DNA of 63,883 bases. It comes from Bacillota bacterium (GTDB taxonomy: Bacteria; Bacillota; Clostridia; Tissierellales; MES13). The position numbers were made by a program, and so were the translations under genes. Under the pieces are notes generated by a model, which saw nothing but the letters and a program-made list of their open reading frames with translations, made no database searches and had not been told where the DNA came from. Location of the stretch: positions 1 through 63,883 of the forward strand of contig VEND01000012.1 in assembly GCA_009711765.1 (NCBI GenBank). The letters run 5' to 3'. Within the stretch, counting starts at the first letter, position 1; each line of letters opens with the position of its first letter. Positions 17,530 through 25,591 of the stretch are shown in pieces.

Positions 17530-20040
17530 CTATTCAACATTCCTTATTGATTCAACTATATTCATAGAATAAATTCTTTTAAGGGGAATAAGAGTTGCCA
17601 AAACACCTACAATTATAGTTCCTACACAAACTCCTATTATAGAAATTAAAGGTGTACTCCATTTCATATAGGTAGCTTCTTGTTTAAATAGTAAATATAA
17701 TATATATGATAATATAGTTCCTAATATTGACCCCCAAAAGGCACTAATTATTCCATAGAACATTCCCTCTAATCTAACCATTTTTTTTAATTGTTTATTT
17801 GTTATTCCTATGGCCCTTAACATACCAAACTCTCTAGTTCTTATAATTAAGTTTGTTGTTATTGTATTAACTATATTAAAAAATCCTATAAGTCCAATAA
17901 CTATTATTAAACTTATAACCATTATATTAATTTGCCTTTTTTGCTTTTGTAGTAGTTTCTTTTCCTTTTCATAATCAATAAATGTACCCCTAGGGATTTT
18001 ATTTGTAATCCCTTCTAATTTATTTTCAATTTTTTCTCTTTTTACTTTAGGTTCTATACTTATATCAAACCTAGAGTATCCATTGATTTCTAAAATGTCT
18101 TTAAACATATCTTCATGTAGAACAATTCCAGGACCCATTGAATAAGTACCCATATTTACAGGATAAAAATTTAATATCCCTCCTATTTCTAGTTTAACTT
18201 CTTTATCCCCGATATATTCCCCTTCATCATTATCAAATAATGACACATTAAACTTTATTTTATCACCCACTCTATATCCAGGGTCTACACGACTATTAAT
18301 TAATAAAGCTAAAGGTTTTTCTTTCATCCTTTTAATATCAATATTTCCTTTTTCTAAATACTTATCTATTTTACTTAAGGTTTTATCATCATATCCAAAA
18401 ACATCTGACTCTAAAAGGTATTGTCCATTTTTCTTCTCTTGGTTATAGTGAGGAAGTTTTAATATCTCTTCTTTATAATATTTTAAAAAATCAGAATTCA
18501 CTTTTCCTTCATTAAACATTAAATTAAACCCAAATCCTCTAAATTTAATTGCTTTTACTTCCTTTATTCCTTCCATATTATTAATATTTTCTAAATCCTT
18601 TAATGAATATTTTTCCATTCCTCTATTAACCATTATAGTGTAATCTCCATGTAAATAATCATCTAAAATATTATCAAAATCAGCACTGGAATTAATAAAA
18701 CTAAAAACTATAAAAAGTATACAACCAAGGGTCATTGAAAATATGGTAACTACACTTCTTTTCTTATTTCTCCATAAATTCTGATATGCCATTTTCCCTG
18801 TTATTCCAAATAATGAATTTAATAAAGAGTGCCATTTTCTTTTCTTAGTTGTCCCTTCCTTTAATACAGCACTGTCATTTCCCATAGCTTCTATGGGTGA
18901 TACTTTACTAGCTAAGCGTGCTGGATTATAGATGGATATAAAAACTGCCAAAAGACCTACTATACTTGAAGTAATTATGACTTTAAAGGATACCACTACT
19001 TCATTAGCTACATTATTTACAATGGATAAATTAGATATTAATAGCCTAGAAAAAATAAATCCAACTAATATCCCTATTGGGATAGATATAAGGCTTAAAA
19101 AAAATCCTTCTGTAAAAAGCATCTTTTTAATCTGTTTTGGAGTTGTTCCAATGGAACGTAGAGTTCCAAACTCTTTAATCCTTTCTATAACTGATATATG
19201 AAATATATTATATATGGCACCTACTGTTGCAATTAAAACTATAATTATTAAAAATATTATTGGAAAATTAACCTTATCATTTTCTCCAAGGGTATTTAAT
19301 AGTTGATAGTTTGCTCTAACATTATCATCATCTATATTTAAGTTATTTTGTAATTCATTTAAAGTATCCTTTATTTTATAATCATCATTAATCCAAAAGA
19401 ATACATTTTTATTTAATAAAGATTTAGGTAATAATTTTTTCACTGTATTTATAGAAACCAAAGAAAGGGAAGAACCCGTAGCTTTTCCCCCTGGACTATC
19501 CTTCATTATTCCCACCAGTGTAAACTCTGCTTCACTTTCAAAGTTATTCCATTTACCCTCTTCATCTAAATATGTCCTATCATACTTCCAAGTAAATTTA
19601 TTACCTATCGTTGGTTCTATATTCAATTGTTCTAATAACCAACCCTCTAAAACTATTTCATTATTATCCTTTGGCCACCTTCCCTTTACTAGAGAACGTC
19701 CTATCATATTTATTAGATTTTTATCCCATCCCTCTATTGAGATTGTTAAACTTGAATCATCTCTGTTGTATCCCCCTAAGGGAGTCTGTATTCCAACATT
19801 CTTAACCTTCGTATGTTTTTTTAGTATTGAAATATCTTTATCATCTAAATTATCAAATACTCCATGATATTTTCCGTTTAAATCTAGTACTTGTTGAACC
19901 ATACCATGCTTTATACTTTCTCCAAATATGCCTATGGAAGTAATAAGTGCAACTGAAAGAATGATCCCTAATAATGTTAAAGCAGTTCTTTGTCTTTGTT
20001 TATTTAAATATTTAAATGTTAATCCATTATATTTTCTCAT
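17530..20040 (-). CDS. ABC transporter permease with two FtsX domains
   Basis: The 836-residue protein has the layout of long Gram-positive FtsX-type permeases: an N-terminal helix, a MacB-like extracellular domain, three helices (first FtsX block around residues 260-380, with VIERIKEFGTLRSIGTTPKQ), a fourth helix near residue 430, a second extracellular domain, and a final FtsX block (TREFGMLRAIGITNKQLKKM). Proteins of this type move peptides or lipids, often antimicrobial peptides, or act as mechanotransmission devices. It overlaps the upstream ATPase gene by four bases. With the kinase upstream it forms a detoxification-type module. Confidence 0.92.
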   Translation of the reverse strand: MRKYNGLTFKYLNKQRQRTALTLLGIILSVALITSIGIFGESIKHGMVQQVLDLNGKYHGVFDNLDDKDISILKKHTKVKNVGIQTPLGGYNRDDSSLTISIEGWDKNLINMIGRSLVKGRWPKDNNEIVLEGWLLEQLNIEPTIGNKFTWKYDRTYLDEEGKWNNFESEAEFTLVGIMKDSPGGKATGSSLSLVSINTVKKLLPKSLLNKNVFFWINDDYKIKDTLNELQNNLNIDDDNVRANYQLLNTLGENDKVNFPIIFLIIIVLIATVGAIYNIFHISVIERIKEFGTLRSIGTTPKQIKKMLFTEGFFLSLISIPIGILVGFIFSRLLISNLSIVNNVANEVVVSFKVIITSSIVGLLAVFISIYNPARLASKVSPIEAMGNDSAVLKEGTTKKRKWHSLLNSLFGITGKMAYQNLWRNKKRSVVTIFSMTLGCILFIVFSFINSSADFDNILDDYLHGDYTIMVNRGMEKYSLKDLENINNMEGIKEVKAIKFRGFGFNLMFNEGKVNSDFLKYYKEEILKLPHYNQEKKNGQYLLESDVFGYDDKTLSKIDKYLEKGNIDIKRMKEKPLALLINSRVDPGYRVGDKIKFNVSLFDNDEGEYIGDKEVKLEIGGILNFYPVNMGTYSMGPGIVLHEDMFKDILEINGYSRFDISIEPKVKREKIENKLEGITNKIPRGTFIDYEKEKKLLQKQKRQINIMVISLIIVIGLIGFFNIVNTITTNLIIRTREFGMLRAIGITNKQLKKMVRLEGMFYGIISAFWGSILGTILSYILYLLFKQEATYMKWSTPLISIIGVCVGTIIVGVLATLIPLKRIYSMNIVESIRNVE

Positions 20041-20720
20041 TTTACCACCACCTCATTAGAGATGATTTTTCCATCTTCTAATGTTACTATTCTATCTGCT
20101 GTTTTAGCGACTTCTTCATCATGGGTAATCATAACTAAAGTTTGATGGTATTTTTTTATTGATATCCTAAGTAAATCTAAAACTTCACTACTTATCTTTG
20201 AATCTAAATTTCCTGTTGGCTCATCGGCAAATATTATTGATGGCTTAGTAGCTAAAGCCCTAGCAATTGCCACCCTTTGCTGTTGTCCCCCTGATAATGC
20301 ACTTGGTAGATGCTCCTTTCTATCCTTTATCTTTAGTGTTGATAAAAGTTCGTCTATATAATCTTTATCTATAGTCCTACCATCTAATAATAATGGTAAG
20401 GTTATATTTTCTTTAGCCGTAAGTACAGGTACTAGATTATAAAACTGAAATATAAAACCTATTTCACGCCTTCTAAATATCGATAAATCCTTTTCTTTAA
20501 GTGTATATATATCCCTATCATTTATTAGTACTTTTCCATTAGTTGGTTTATCAAGCCCCCCAAGCAAATGAAGCAATGTACTCTTTCCTGACCCACTAGC
20601 GCCTACAACTGCAACAAATTCTCCTTCTTTTACAGTAAAATCAACATTTTTAAGAGCCTCTACAGATATTTCTCCACTACCATATGTTTTACTTAAGTTT
20701 TCTGACTTTAATATATCCAT
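20037..20720 (-). CDS. ABC transporter ATP-binding protein (MacB/LolD type)
   Basis: The 227-residue ATPase shows Walker A GASGSGKS near residue 40, Q-loop FQFYNLVP, signature ALSGGQQQRVAIARAL, Walker B IIFADEPTGNLD and the H-loop ITHDEEVA. These are typical of the LolD/MacB/BceA subfamily that works with FtsX permeases. It overlaps the permease gene by four bases, so the two are translationally coupled. It could in principle also power the MacB-like protein of the neighbouring operon, but the operons are separated by a terminator and this is only a possibility. Confidence 0.96.
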   Translation of the reverse strand: MDILKSENLSKTYGSGEISVEALKNVDFTVKEGEFVAVVGASGSGKSTLLHLLGGLDKPTNGKVLINDRDIYTLKEKDLSIFRRREIGFIFQFYNLVPVLTAKENITLPLLLDGRTIDKDYIDELLSTLKIKDRKEHLPSALSGGQQQRVAIARALATKPSIIFADEPTGNLDSKISSEVLDLLRISIKKYHQTLVMITHDEEVAKTADRIVTLEDGKIISNEVVVK

Positions 20721-20822
20721 TACTGTCCCTCCTAATTTATTTTCTAGTTAAATAATAACAAGGCTATCTTACATTTAACTTTCACCTAATCTTACTATTT
20801 TGTAAGACATCCTGTAATCTAA

Positions 20823-22085
20823 CTAAGAGGACTTTGGAAATGTTATTATAAATTTTGTACCTCTATTTATCTTACTATCAACATCTATTATACCTTGATG
20901 TTTTTCTATAATTAACTTAGCTAAAGATAAACCTATTCCCGTTCCTGTTATAGACTTATCCTTAGCAAAATCCCCCCTAAAAAATCTATTATATATATTA
21001 GGGAGTTCTTTTTTACTAATGCCTATACCATTATCCTCAACTATTATTTTCATTCTTGTTGATGTATCTTTTATACTTATTTTAATTTCTCCGAATTCAG
21101 TAGTATATTTAATTGAATTAACAATAATATTTTTTATAGCCTCTGATAACCACTTACTATCATGTTTAAAGATAATCTTTTCACTATCATATTGTAATTT
21201 TATCTTTTGATTCTTTCTATCTGCTTTTACTTTAACTGAAATTATCACTTCTTTTACAGTTTTAAATAAATCTTTATCTTCCTTTTTTATTTTTATTACT
21301 CCGGATTCTAATCTTGATAGTTGTAGTAATTTTTTAATAAGCCAATGCATTCTATCTATTTGTTCCCCACTTTTAAAAAGAAACTCTCTTCTTATCTTCT
21401 TATCTTCATCGACTCCATCTAATAATAAATCATTAAATGTTTTAATAGAAGTTAAGGGTGTTTTTAATTGATGGGATATATCAGAAATTAAATTTTTTAA
21501 TTTAATCCTTTCATCCTTTAATTCTTCCATAGTTAATTTAAGTCTTTTTGACATTTGATTAAACTGAAATCCTATCATTGAAAGTTGTCCCTCTCCATTA
21601 ACTGGAAGATTAGTTTCAAAATCTCCATTCATAATTGTTTCAATTCCTAATGAAAATATGTTTAATCTTTTATATATTTTAATTATTATTAAATATAAAA
21701 ATAATATAAAAATGATAGGTGTTAATACTAAATAAAAACTTAAACTTTTTATTAGTTCATTATATATGTCATTAAAGGATTTATTATATTTTGATTTGAT
21801 TTTTTTAGTATAACCATACTTACTTAATATTTCTTTTCCCTTAGATGATTTGTCTATATCATATTCATTTAAGACTAAACTAACTATTTCACCTTCAAGT
21901 TCTGGATGTCTTTCTACAACATTACCTACTATAGAGTAATTTCTATCTAAGTATTTTTTATTAATAGCTTCTAACATACTGTTAAAATAAAAAAAACTCA
22001 TAATACAAAATCCTATTGTTAAACATACTGCTACAGTAAATAAAGAATTAATCTCAGGGTCTCCTACTAGTGTTTTTCTCATCAT
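20823..22085 (-). CDS. Sensor histidine kinase without adjacent response regulator
   Basis: The 420-residue kinase has two membrane helices (about residues 14-34 and 115-137) with an extracellular loop of about 80 residues, a HAMP-like linker, and a HisKA domain with the phosphorylated histidine in DISHQLKTPLTS. The HATPase domain shows NIIVNSIKYT, VEDNGIGI and GTGIGLSLAK. The N-terminal GDPEINSLF is typical of kinases that sit directly after an OmpR-type regulator and before an ABC exporter. Here no regulator gene exists on either side: the next upstream sequence is 300 bases of non-coding DNA and then a ridA pseudogene. The start is ATG after AGGAGTGTTAG. Confidence 0.93.
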   Translation of the reverse strand: MMRKTLVGDPEINSLFTVAVCLTIGFCIMSFFYFNSMLEAINKKYLDRNYSIVGNVVERHPELEGEIVSLVLNEYDIDKSSKGKEILSKYGYTKKIKSKYNKSFNDIYNELIKSLSFYLVLTPIIFILFLYLIIIKIYKRLNIFSLGIETIMNGDFETNLPVNGEGQLSMIGFQFNQMSKRLKLTMEELKDERIKLKNLISDISHQLKTPLTSIKTFNDLLLDGVDEDKKIRREFLFKSGEQIDRMHWLIKKLLQLSRLESGVIKIKKEDKDLFKTVKEVIISVKVKADRKNQKIKLQYDSEKIIFKHDSKWLSEAIKNIIVNSIKYTTEFGEIKISIKDTSTRMKIIVEDNGIGISKKELPNIYNRFFRGDFAKDKSITGTGIGLSLAKLIIEKHQGIIDVDSKINRGTKFIITFPKSS

Positions 22086-22275
22086 CTAACACTCCTTTAT
22101 TTCACTTATTTCTTTAGTAATTTATATTATTACTAAAACTATATTCAGATAATTTCTAACTTCCATTATCATACTAATATAAATCATTTTTCCACATATT
22201 ATCATTATAATATAATGTTTTACTTTTTCATATCAAAAATAATTATAAAAGTTTTAATACTTTTACCCTATAAAA

Positions 22276-22311
22276 ACAAAAAAATGCCTTTATCTAAAAT
22301 AAAGACATTTC
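22276..22311 (-). terminator. Terminator downstream of ridA pseudogene
   Basis: On the minus strand AAATGTCTTTAT and ATAAAGGCATTT form a 12-bp stem (one G-U) followed by a T run. It lies about 90 bases beyond the ridA remnant and probably once ended its transcript, isolating it from the kinase gene. Confidence 0.75.
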
Positions 22312-22399
22312 TACAAATACTTTTTAATTAATTATAAATATATTTAGAAATTTAAGTCAATCTAAATCAAATCTGTAATACATAAGGATATAAAAATAA

Positions 22400-22762
22400 C
22401 TAACCTTTGAATGCTACAGCGTCAAGTTGAAAAGGAGTCCTTCTAAGCCACCACGATGAGCAAACTCTGTTTGTATTGACTTACGTACTGGATATTTACC
22501 ATTAAATTTTTTTGATTATTCCTTCCATGACTGGTATATTCTAAACATCTCTAAATAAGCAATCAATCTTTATTACTGCTTTTATAGTTAAGCCTATTGA
22601 GTTAAGTCTTTCAGCTAAATGGTCAAACGCGCCATTAATTTGATTTTCGATAGGGTGACCAATATTACATACACAATAACCTATGAGTACAAAATTTCCA
22701 GCCTCAACAATACCTGAATGTGTCTACTCCTCATTGACATCACTTCTTACGATTTCACCCAT
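22400..22762 (-). pseudogene. ridA: RidA family deaminase, decayed
   Basis: Reading the minus strand from an ATG at 22762 (with AGGGGTG upstream) gives MGEIVRSDVNEE, stop, then THSGIVEAGNFVLIGYCVCN and IGHPIENQINGAFDHLAERL, a second stop after CLFRDV, and, in a shifted frame, FNGKYPVRKSIQTEFAHRGG. The last residues (LDAVAFKG) need another shift. This order is that of RidA/YjgF proteins (about 125 residues), including the Arg of the ligand site in VRKSIQTEF. RidA hydrolyses reactive enamine/imine intermediates from PLP enzymes. Two stop codons and at least two frameshifts show real decay, not a single sequencing error. Confidence 0.85.
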
Positions 22763-22975
22763 TAAATTTCACCCCTTATAAACCTCTTTTGAATGTCTAT
22801 GTTCAAATAGAATTATGGAACAAATGTTTGCTTATGTGAAATAGTAACAAAAGTACGCAATAACCATATACGAACAACATACACATTAGGATGATCTTAA
22901 AAAGTTAACTGAAATGATTTTAGGTGGTATAACGTACCGCATGAAAATCCACAATCTTTAGGAAAACACCATAAG
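22763..22975. other. Non-coding stretch between ridA pseudogene and yhhQ-like gene
   Basis: No open frame, hairpin or repeat that I can support is found here. Together with the ridA remnant and the 310 bases before the kinase start, this forms an 890-base stretch without an intact gene. A plus-strand frame reading PHENPQSLGKHHK near the right end looks protein-like but is too short and interrupted to assign; it could be another gene remnant. Confidence 0.4.
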
Positions 22976-23644
22976 TTAAGAACTAACCATATTATATGTA
23001 TTACTAGTAGTATTTTTATACAGTAAACCCCTTATTACATTTACTAATACATAAACAATAGGTGTATCTATTATAGCTATTATTAACTTAATTATATATT
23101 GTCCTATAATTAAAGAGAATATCGGTGAACCAGTATTAAAAAAAGCAATTATAATAAAAATAGATGTATCTATTAACTGAGATATCATTGTTGATAGATT
23201 ATTTCTAAGCCATAAATGCCTTCCCTTAGTTAACTTTTTTAAATAATGAAAAGCCCATATATCATGATGTTGACTTATTAGATATGAAATCATACTTGCT
23301 AAAACTATTCTCATATTACTACCTAATATCAATTTGTATTCCTTTTGATTATTCCAAAACTCTGCAGCTGGCATTTTAATTGCAATTTTAATAAAAATAG
23401 CAGATATAATACAGCATATTAAACCTAAAACAACTATAAATTTAGTTCTTTCTTTACCCCAGATTTCTGCTATTGTATCTGAAATAGCAAAGGTCAAGGC
23501 ATAACATAATACAGCTGCTGGTCCTATTAATCCACCTATTATAATAACTTTACTCGCAATTATATTACTGATTACTAAAAGTGTTATGAAAATTGCTCCT
23601 AGTAAAAAAAACATTTTTTCTTCTTTTAATATTTTACTATCCAT
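22976..23644 (-). CDS. yhhQ: Queuosine precursor transporter (YhhQ/VUT family)
   Basis: The 222-residue protein has about six membrane helices and the family landmarks: NIIASKVI near the N-terminus, FAISDTIAEIWGKER, and the central SQHHDIWAFHYLKKLTKGRH followed by RNNLSTMISQLIDTSIFI. YhhQ proteins import preQ0/preQ1, or queuine in some pathogens, for modification of the tRNA wobble base at position 34. The gene starts 13 bases after the end of the ATPase-activator gene, so it is the third gene of the operon whose leader carries a preQ1-I riboswitch. The riboswitch and the transporter independently support a queuosine role for the operon. Confidence 0.92.
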   Translation of the reverse strand: MDSKILKEEKMFFLLGAIFITLLVISNIIASKVIIIGGLIGPAAVLCYALTFAISDTIAEIWGKERTKFIVVLGLICCIISAIFIKIAIKMPAAEFWNNQKEYKLILGSNMRIVLASMISYLISQHHDIWAFHYLKKLTKGRHLWLRNNLSTMISQLIDTSIFIIIAFFNTGSPIFSLIIGQYIIKLIIAIIDTPIVYVLVNVIRGLLYKNTTSNTYNMVSS

Positions 23645-23657
23645 TATACATCCTCCA

Positions 23658-24419
23658 TTATTTTAAATATTTCAAACCATAATAACAACATCCTATAGCT
23701 CCATTAAATTGAGGTTTATTAAGCATTAAAACTTCATTATAATCATTTTTTAAAAATTCTTTAATTGCACTGTTAAAGGCAACTCCACCTGATAAAATTA
23801 ATCTATTTGATTTAAATTTATTTAAAATAGGTTTAAGTCTCTTATAAAGGGAATAATTTACCCCAGCACATAACCGTTTAGTTTCTATTCCTTCTGCTAT
23901 CTTCCCTATTAATTCAGACTCTGAAAATACAGCACATGTGGAATTAAGTTCTACAGGATTTTTATGATATCTAAATAATTCATCTAGTGATACTTCTAAT
24001 ACATTTGCCATATTTTCTAAATATCTACCACAGGAAGCAGCACACTTATCATTTAAATCTAAATCTGTCATTATTCCTTTTTCAACTTTAGCTATCTTTA
24101 CATCTTGTCCACCTATATCTAATAGTATAAAATCTTCTTTTCCTGTCTGATATATTCCCCCATAAACATGGGCTTTAACTTCATTTATTATCTTAAATTT
24201 ATCTATATTTGTATTATTTCTACCATACCCCGTTGAAATTGCTTTATTTATATTTGTTAATTTAAGTTTATTAAAATCAACCTTTAACTTACCATCATAT
24301 ATACAGTAGTCTTTATAAAATCTCATAGTACTTGTTTTAAATTTCCTTTTAATTATCCCATTTTCCATAACTACTAATTTTACTTCCCTACTTCCTAAAT
24401 CTATACCTAATACCTTCAT
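23658..24419 (-). CDS. Acyl-CoA dehydratase activase / DCCP reductase-like ASKHA ATPase
   Basis: The 253-residue protein belongs to the HgdC/YjiL family. It has the ASKHA phosphate loops GIDLGSREVK (residue 5 onward) and LLDIGGQDVK (near 100). Two conserved cysteine regions, KCAASCGRYLE (Cys126, Cys130) and TCAVFSESE (Cys162), fit the [4Fe-4S] cluster held at the dimer interface. Such proteins use ATP to push one electron at very low potential into a partner (2-hydroxyacyl-CoA dehydratase or the double-cubane-cluster protein). Its start codon overlaps the stop of the partner gene at 24419, a one-base overlap, showing tight coupling. The operon context points to a queuosine-related reduction instead of amino-acid fermentation. 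Confidence 0.9.
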   Translation of the reverse strand: MKVLGIDLGSREVKLVVMENGIIKRKFKTSTMRFYKDYCIYDGKLKVDFNKLKLTNINKAISTGYGRNNTNIDKFKIINEVKAHVYGGIYQTGKEDFILLDIGGQDVKIAKVEKGIMTDLDLNDKCAASCGRYLENMANVLEVSLDELFRYHKNPVELNSTCAVFSESELIGKIAEGIETKRLCAGVNYSLYKRLKPILNKFKSNRLILSGGVAFNSAIKEFLKNDYNEVLMLNKPQFNGAIGCCYYGLKYLK

Positions 24420-25417
24420 TAAACTACCCCTTTTCTATCAGAAAGCATATCTAAAAATGCTTCAATTCTTAATTTAGTTCTAGCATCTAAAACATTTGAT
24501 TTATCACCTTCAATAGTTAATATAGGTATATCAATTTTATTTTTAATATATATATCATCAATTGCCCTATAACAAAATGCTTGAGTATAATGTATTAATC
24601 CATCTAATTTTCTTTTATCTATTTCATTTTTTATTTCACTTATTCTATAATTAATATCATATGGATAAGTATAATAATAATATTGATCATATATATTATT
24701 AGCTTCACTTATTCTTGGAAATGAAAATTCTCTTTGTACTTCATTAAAAACTATGCGTCCATTAAAAGATTCTACAAATTCGTAAATATCACTTACCATA
24801 GGTGGTACTCCTATATAACCTAATCTTAATTTATTCTTATTAGGTTTTCTTTTTTTTATTTTTTTTATATTTTTTAATAATTCTTTTTTATACTTTTTAA
24901 AATCTCCATTAAAATCACTAGAACTAACTTGATATAAGTGATTTTCAAATCCAGTAGCTTTATTTTCTTTATATGTTAATAAATCAATTTTTTTAACTAA
25001 TTTTCTTACACTTTTTAATTCATCCCTTACTCTTTCTACCTCATTAATATCAACATCAAAAATATCCATAAACTTATCGATTTCTAATTTAACATTTTCT
25101 TTTTTTCTATCTGAAGGATATTTAAATTCATAAACCTTTATTCCTTTAAGTTTTAATATATTTACTAACGCCTTTGTATTAGAGCAATCACCTTCCATGA
25201 CTCCTATCACTTTTTTTATATTATTTTTAATACAGGCTCCAAAAATACCCTTAATCCATGCACATGAACTTTTCGGAAATCCTTCACGTTCAGCTATATC
25301 TATATAATTATTATAATTTTTAGAAGTAATAAAAATATTATTTAAATCTATTACTTTTACTTTTGAAGCTAATAAAACTTCTATTGGTACAGTGGTTGTT
25401 ATACCCACTACTTCCAT
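24419..25417 (-). CDS. 2-hydroxyacyl-CoA dehydratase / double-cubane-cluster-like Fe-S protein
   Basis: The 332-residue protein resembles the small subunit of 2-hydroxyacyl-CoA dehydratases (HgdB, FldC) and YjiM/DCCP proteins. Four cysteines are present: Cys52 (KSSCAWIKG), Cys62 (GACI), Cys78 (MEGDCSN) and Cys282 (HYTQAFCYRAID). They could hold an Fe-S cluster. Family members receive an electron from the ATP-dependent activator, encoded next door, and reduce substrates that ordinary donors cannot. It is the first gene of the operon, with AGGAGG before the ATG. No second dehydratase subunit and no CoA-transferase are nearby, which argues against fermentation of hydroxy acids. The substrate is unknown; the riboswitch suggests a 7-deazaguanine or queuosine derivative. 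Confidence 0.82.
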   Translation of the reverse strand: MEVVGITTTVPIEVLLASKVKVIDLNNIFITSKNYNNYIDIAEREGFPKSSCAWIKGIFGACIKNNIKKVIGVMEGDCSNTKALVNILKLKGIKVYEFKYPSDRKKENVKLEIDKFMDIFDVDINEVERVRDELKSVRKLVKKIDLLTYKENKATGFENHLYQVSSSDFNGDFKKYKKELLKNIKKIKKRKPNKNKLRLGYIGVPPMVSDIYEFVESFNGRIVFNEVQREFSFPRISEANNIYDQYYYYTYPYDINYRISEIKNEIDKRKLDGLIHYTQAFCYRAIDDIYIKNKIDIPILTIEGDKSNVLDARTKLRIEAFLDMLSDRKGVV

Positions 25418-25447
25418 AAAAATTACCTCCTATTAAAATTAAACATT

Positions 25448-25468
25448 AAAAAAGGGCATAATCTGCCC
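25448..25468 (-). terminator. Second leader terminator of the preQ1-regulated operon
   Basis: On the minus strand GGGCA-GATTA-TGCCC is followed by six T, only about 30 bases before the start of the first gene. It follows the first terminator, so the leader has two in tandem. Confidence 0.75.
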
Positions 25469-25472
25469 AAAA

Positions 25473-25507
25473 CAAAAACTACCTTAACTAGGGTAGTCTT
25501 CCTAGTT
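25473..25507 (-). promoter_or_regulatory. Terminator/antiterminator switch of the riboswitch leader
   Basis: Two mutually exclusive stems share bases. Terminator: ACTACC (25492-25497) pairs with GGTAGT (25478-25483), followed by TTTTGTTTT. Antiterminator: AACTAGG (25501-25507), which is the 3' tail of the preQ1 aptamer, pairs with CCTAGTT (25486-25492), covering part of the terminator loop and stem. When preQ1 holds the tail in the aptamer pseudoknot the antiterminator cannot form and transcription should stop. This predicts an OFF switch. Confidence 0.75.
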
Positions 25508-25540
25508 TTGTTTATAGACAGGATGGATTACGAACTGTCT
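25501..25540 (-). promoter_or_regulatory. preQ1-I riboswitch aptamer
   Basis: The 40-nt minus-strand RNA begins with the P1 hairpin AGACAG...CTGTCT, whose loop contains the conserved GTTC start and a UCC element. An A-rich tail follows, ATAAACAAAACTAGG. The known Bacillus (tail ATAAAAAACTAA) and Thermoanaerobacter (tail TTAACAAAACAAGG) preQ1-I aptamers have the same size, stem, GUUC/GUC loop start and tail. The tail GGA can pair with loop UCC to make the H-type pseudoknot. The genes downstream include a queuosine-precursor transporter, which fits. Confidence 0.88.
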
Positions 25541-25557
25541 TATTAATTGTCTGAGTT

Positions 25558-25586
25558 AGTATATCATATAATAATACTTTTAACAA
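25558..25586 (-). promoter_or_regulatory. Promoter of the preQ1-regulated operon
   Basis: TTGTTA (25581-25586) and TATACT (25558-25563) are separated by exactly 17 bases. The expected start point is about 10 bases before the aptamer P1 stem, as usual for preQ1-I leaders. Confidence 0.7.
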
Positions 25587-25591
25587 CACTA

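Noticed and set aside
25473..25507. The two stems read as a simultaneous H-type pseudoknot
   Set aside because: A two-base loop would have to span a six-bp stem, which is sterically poor. Mutually exclusive terminator and antiterminator stems explain the bases better.
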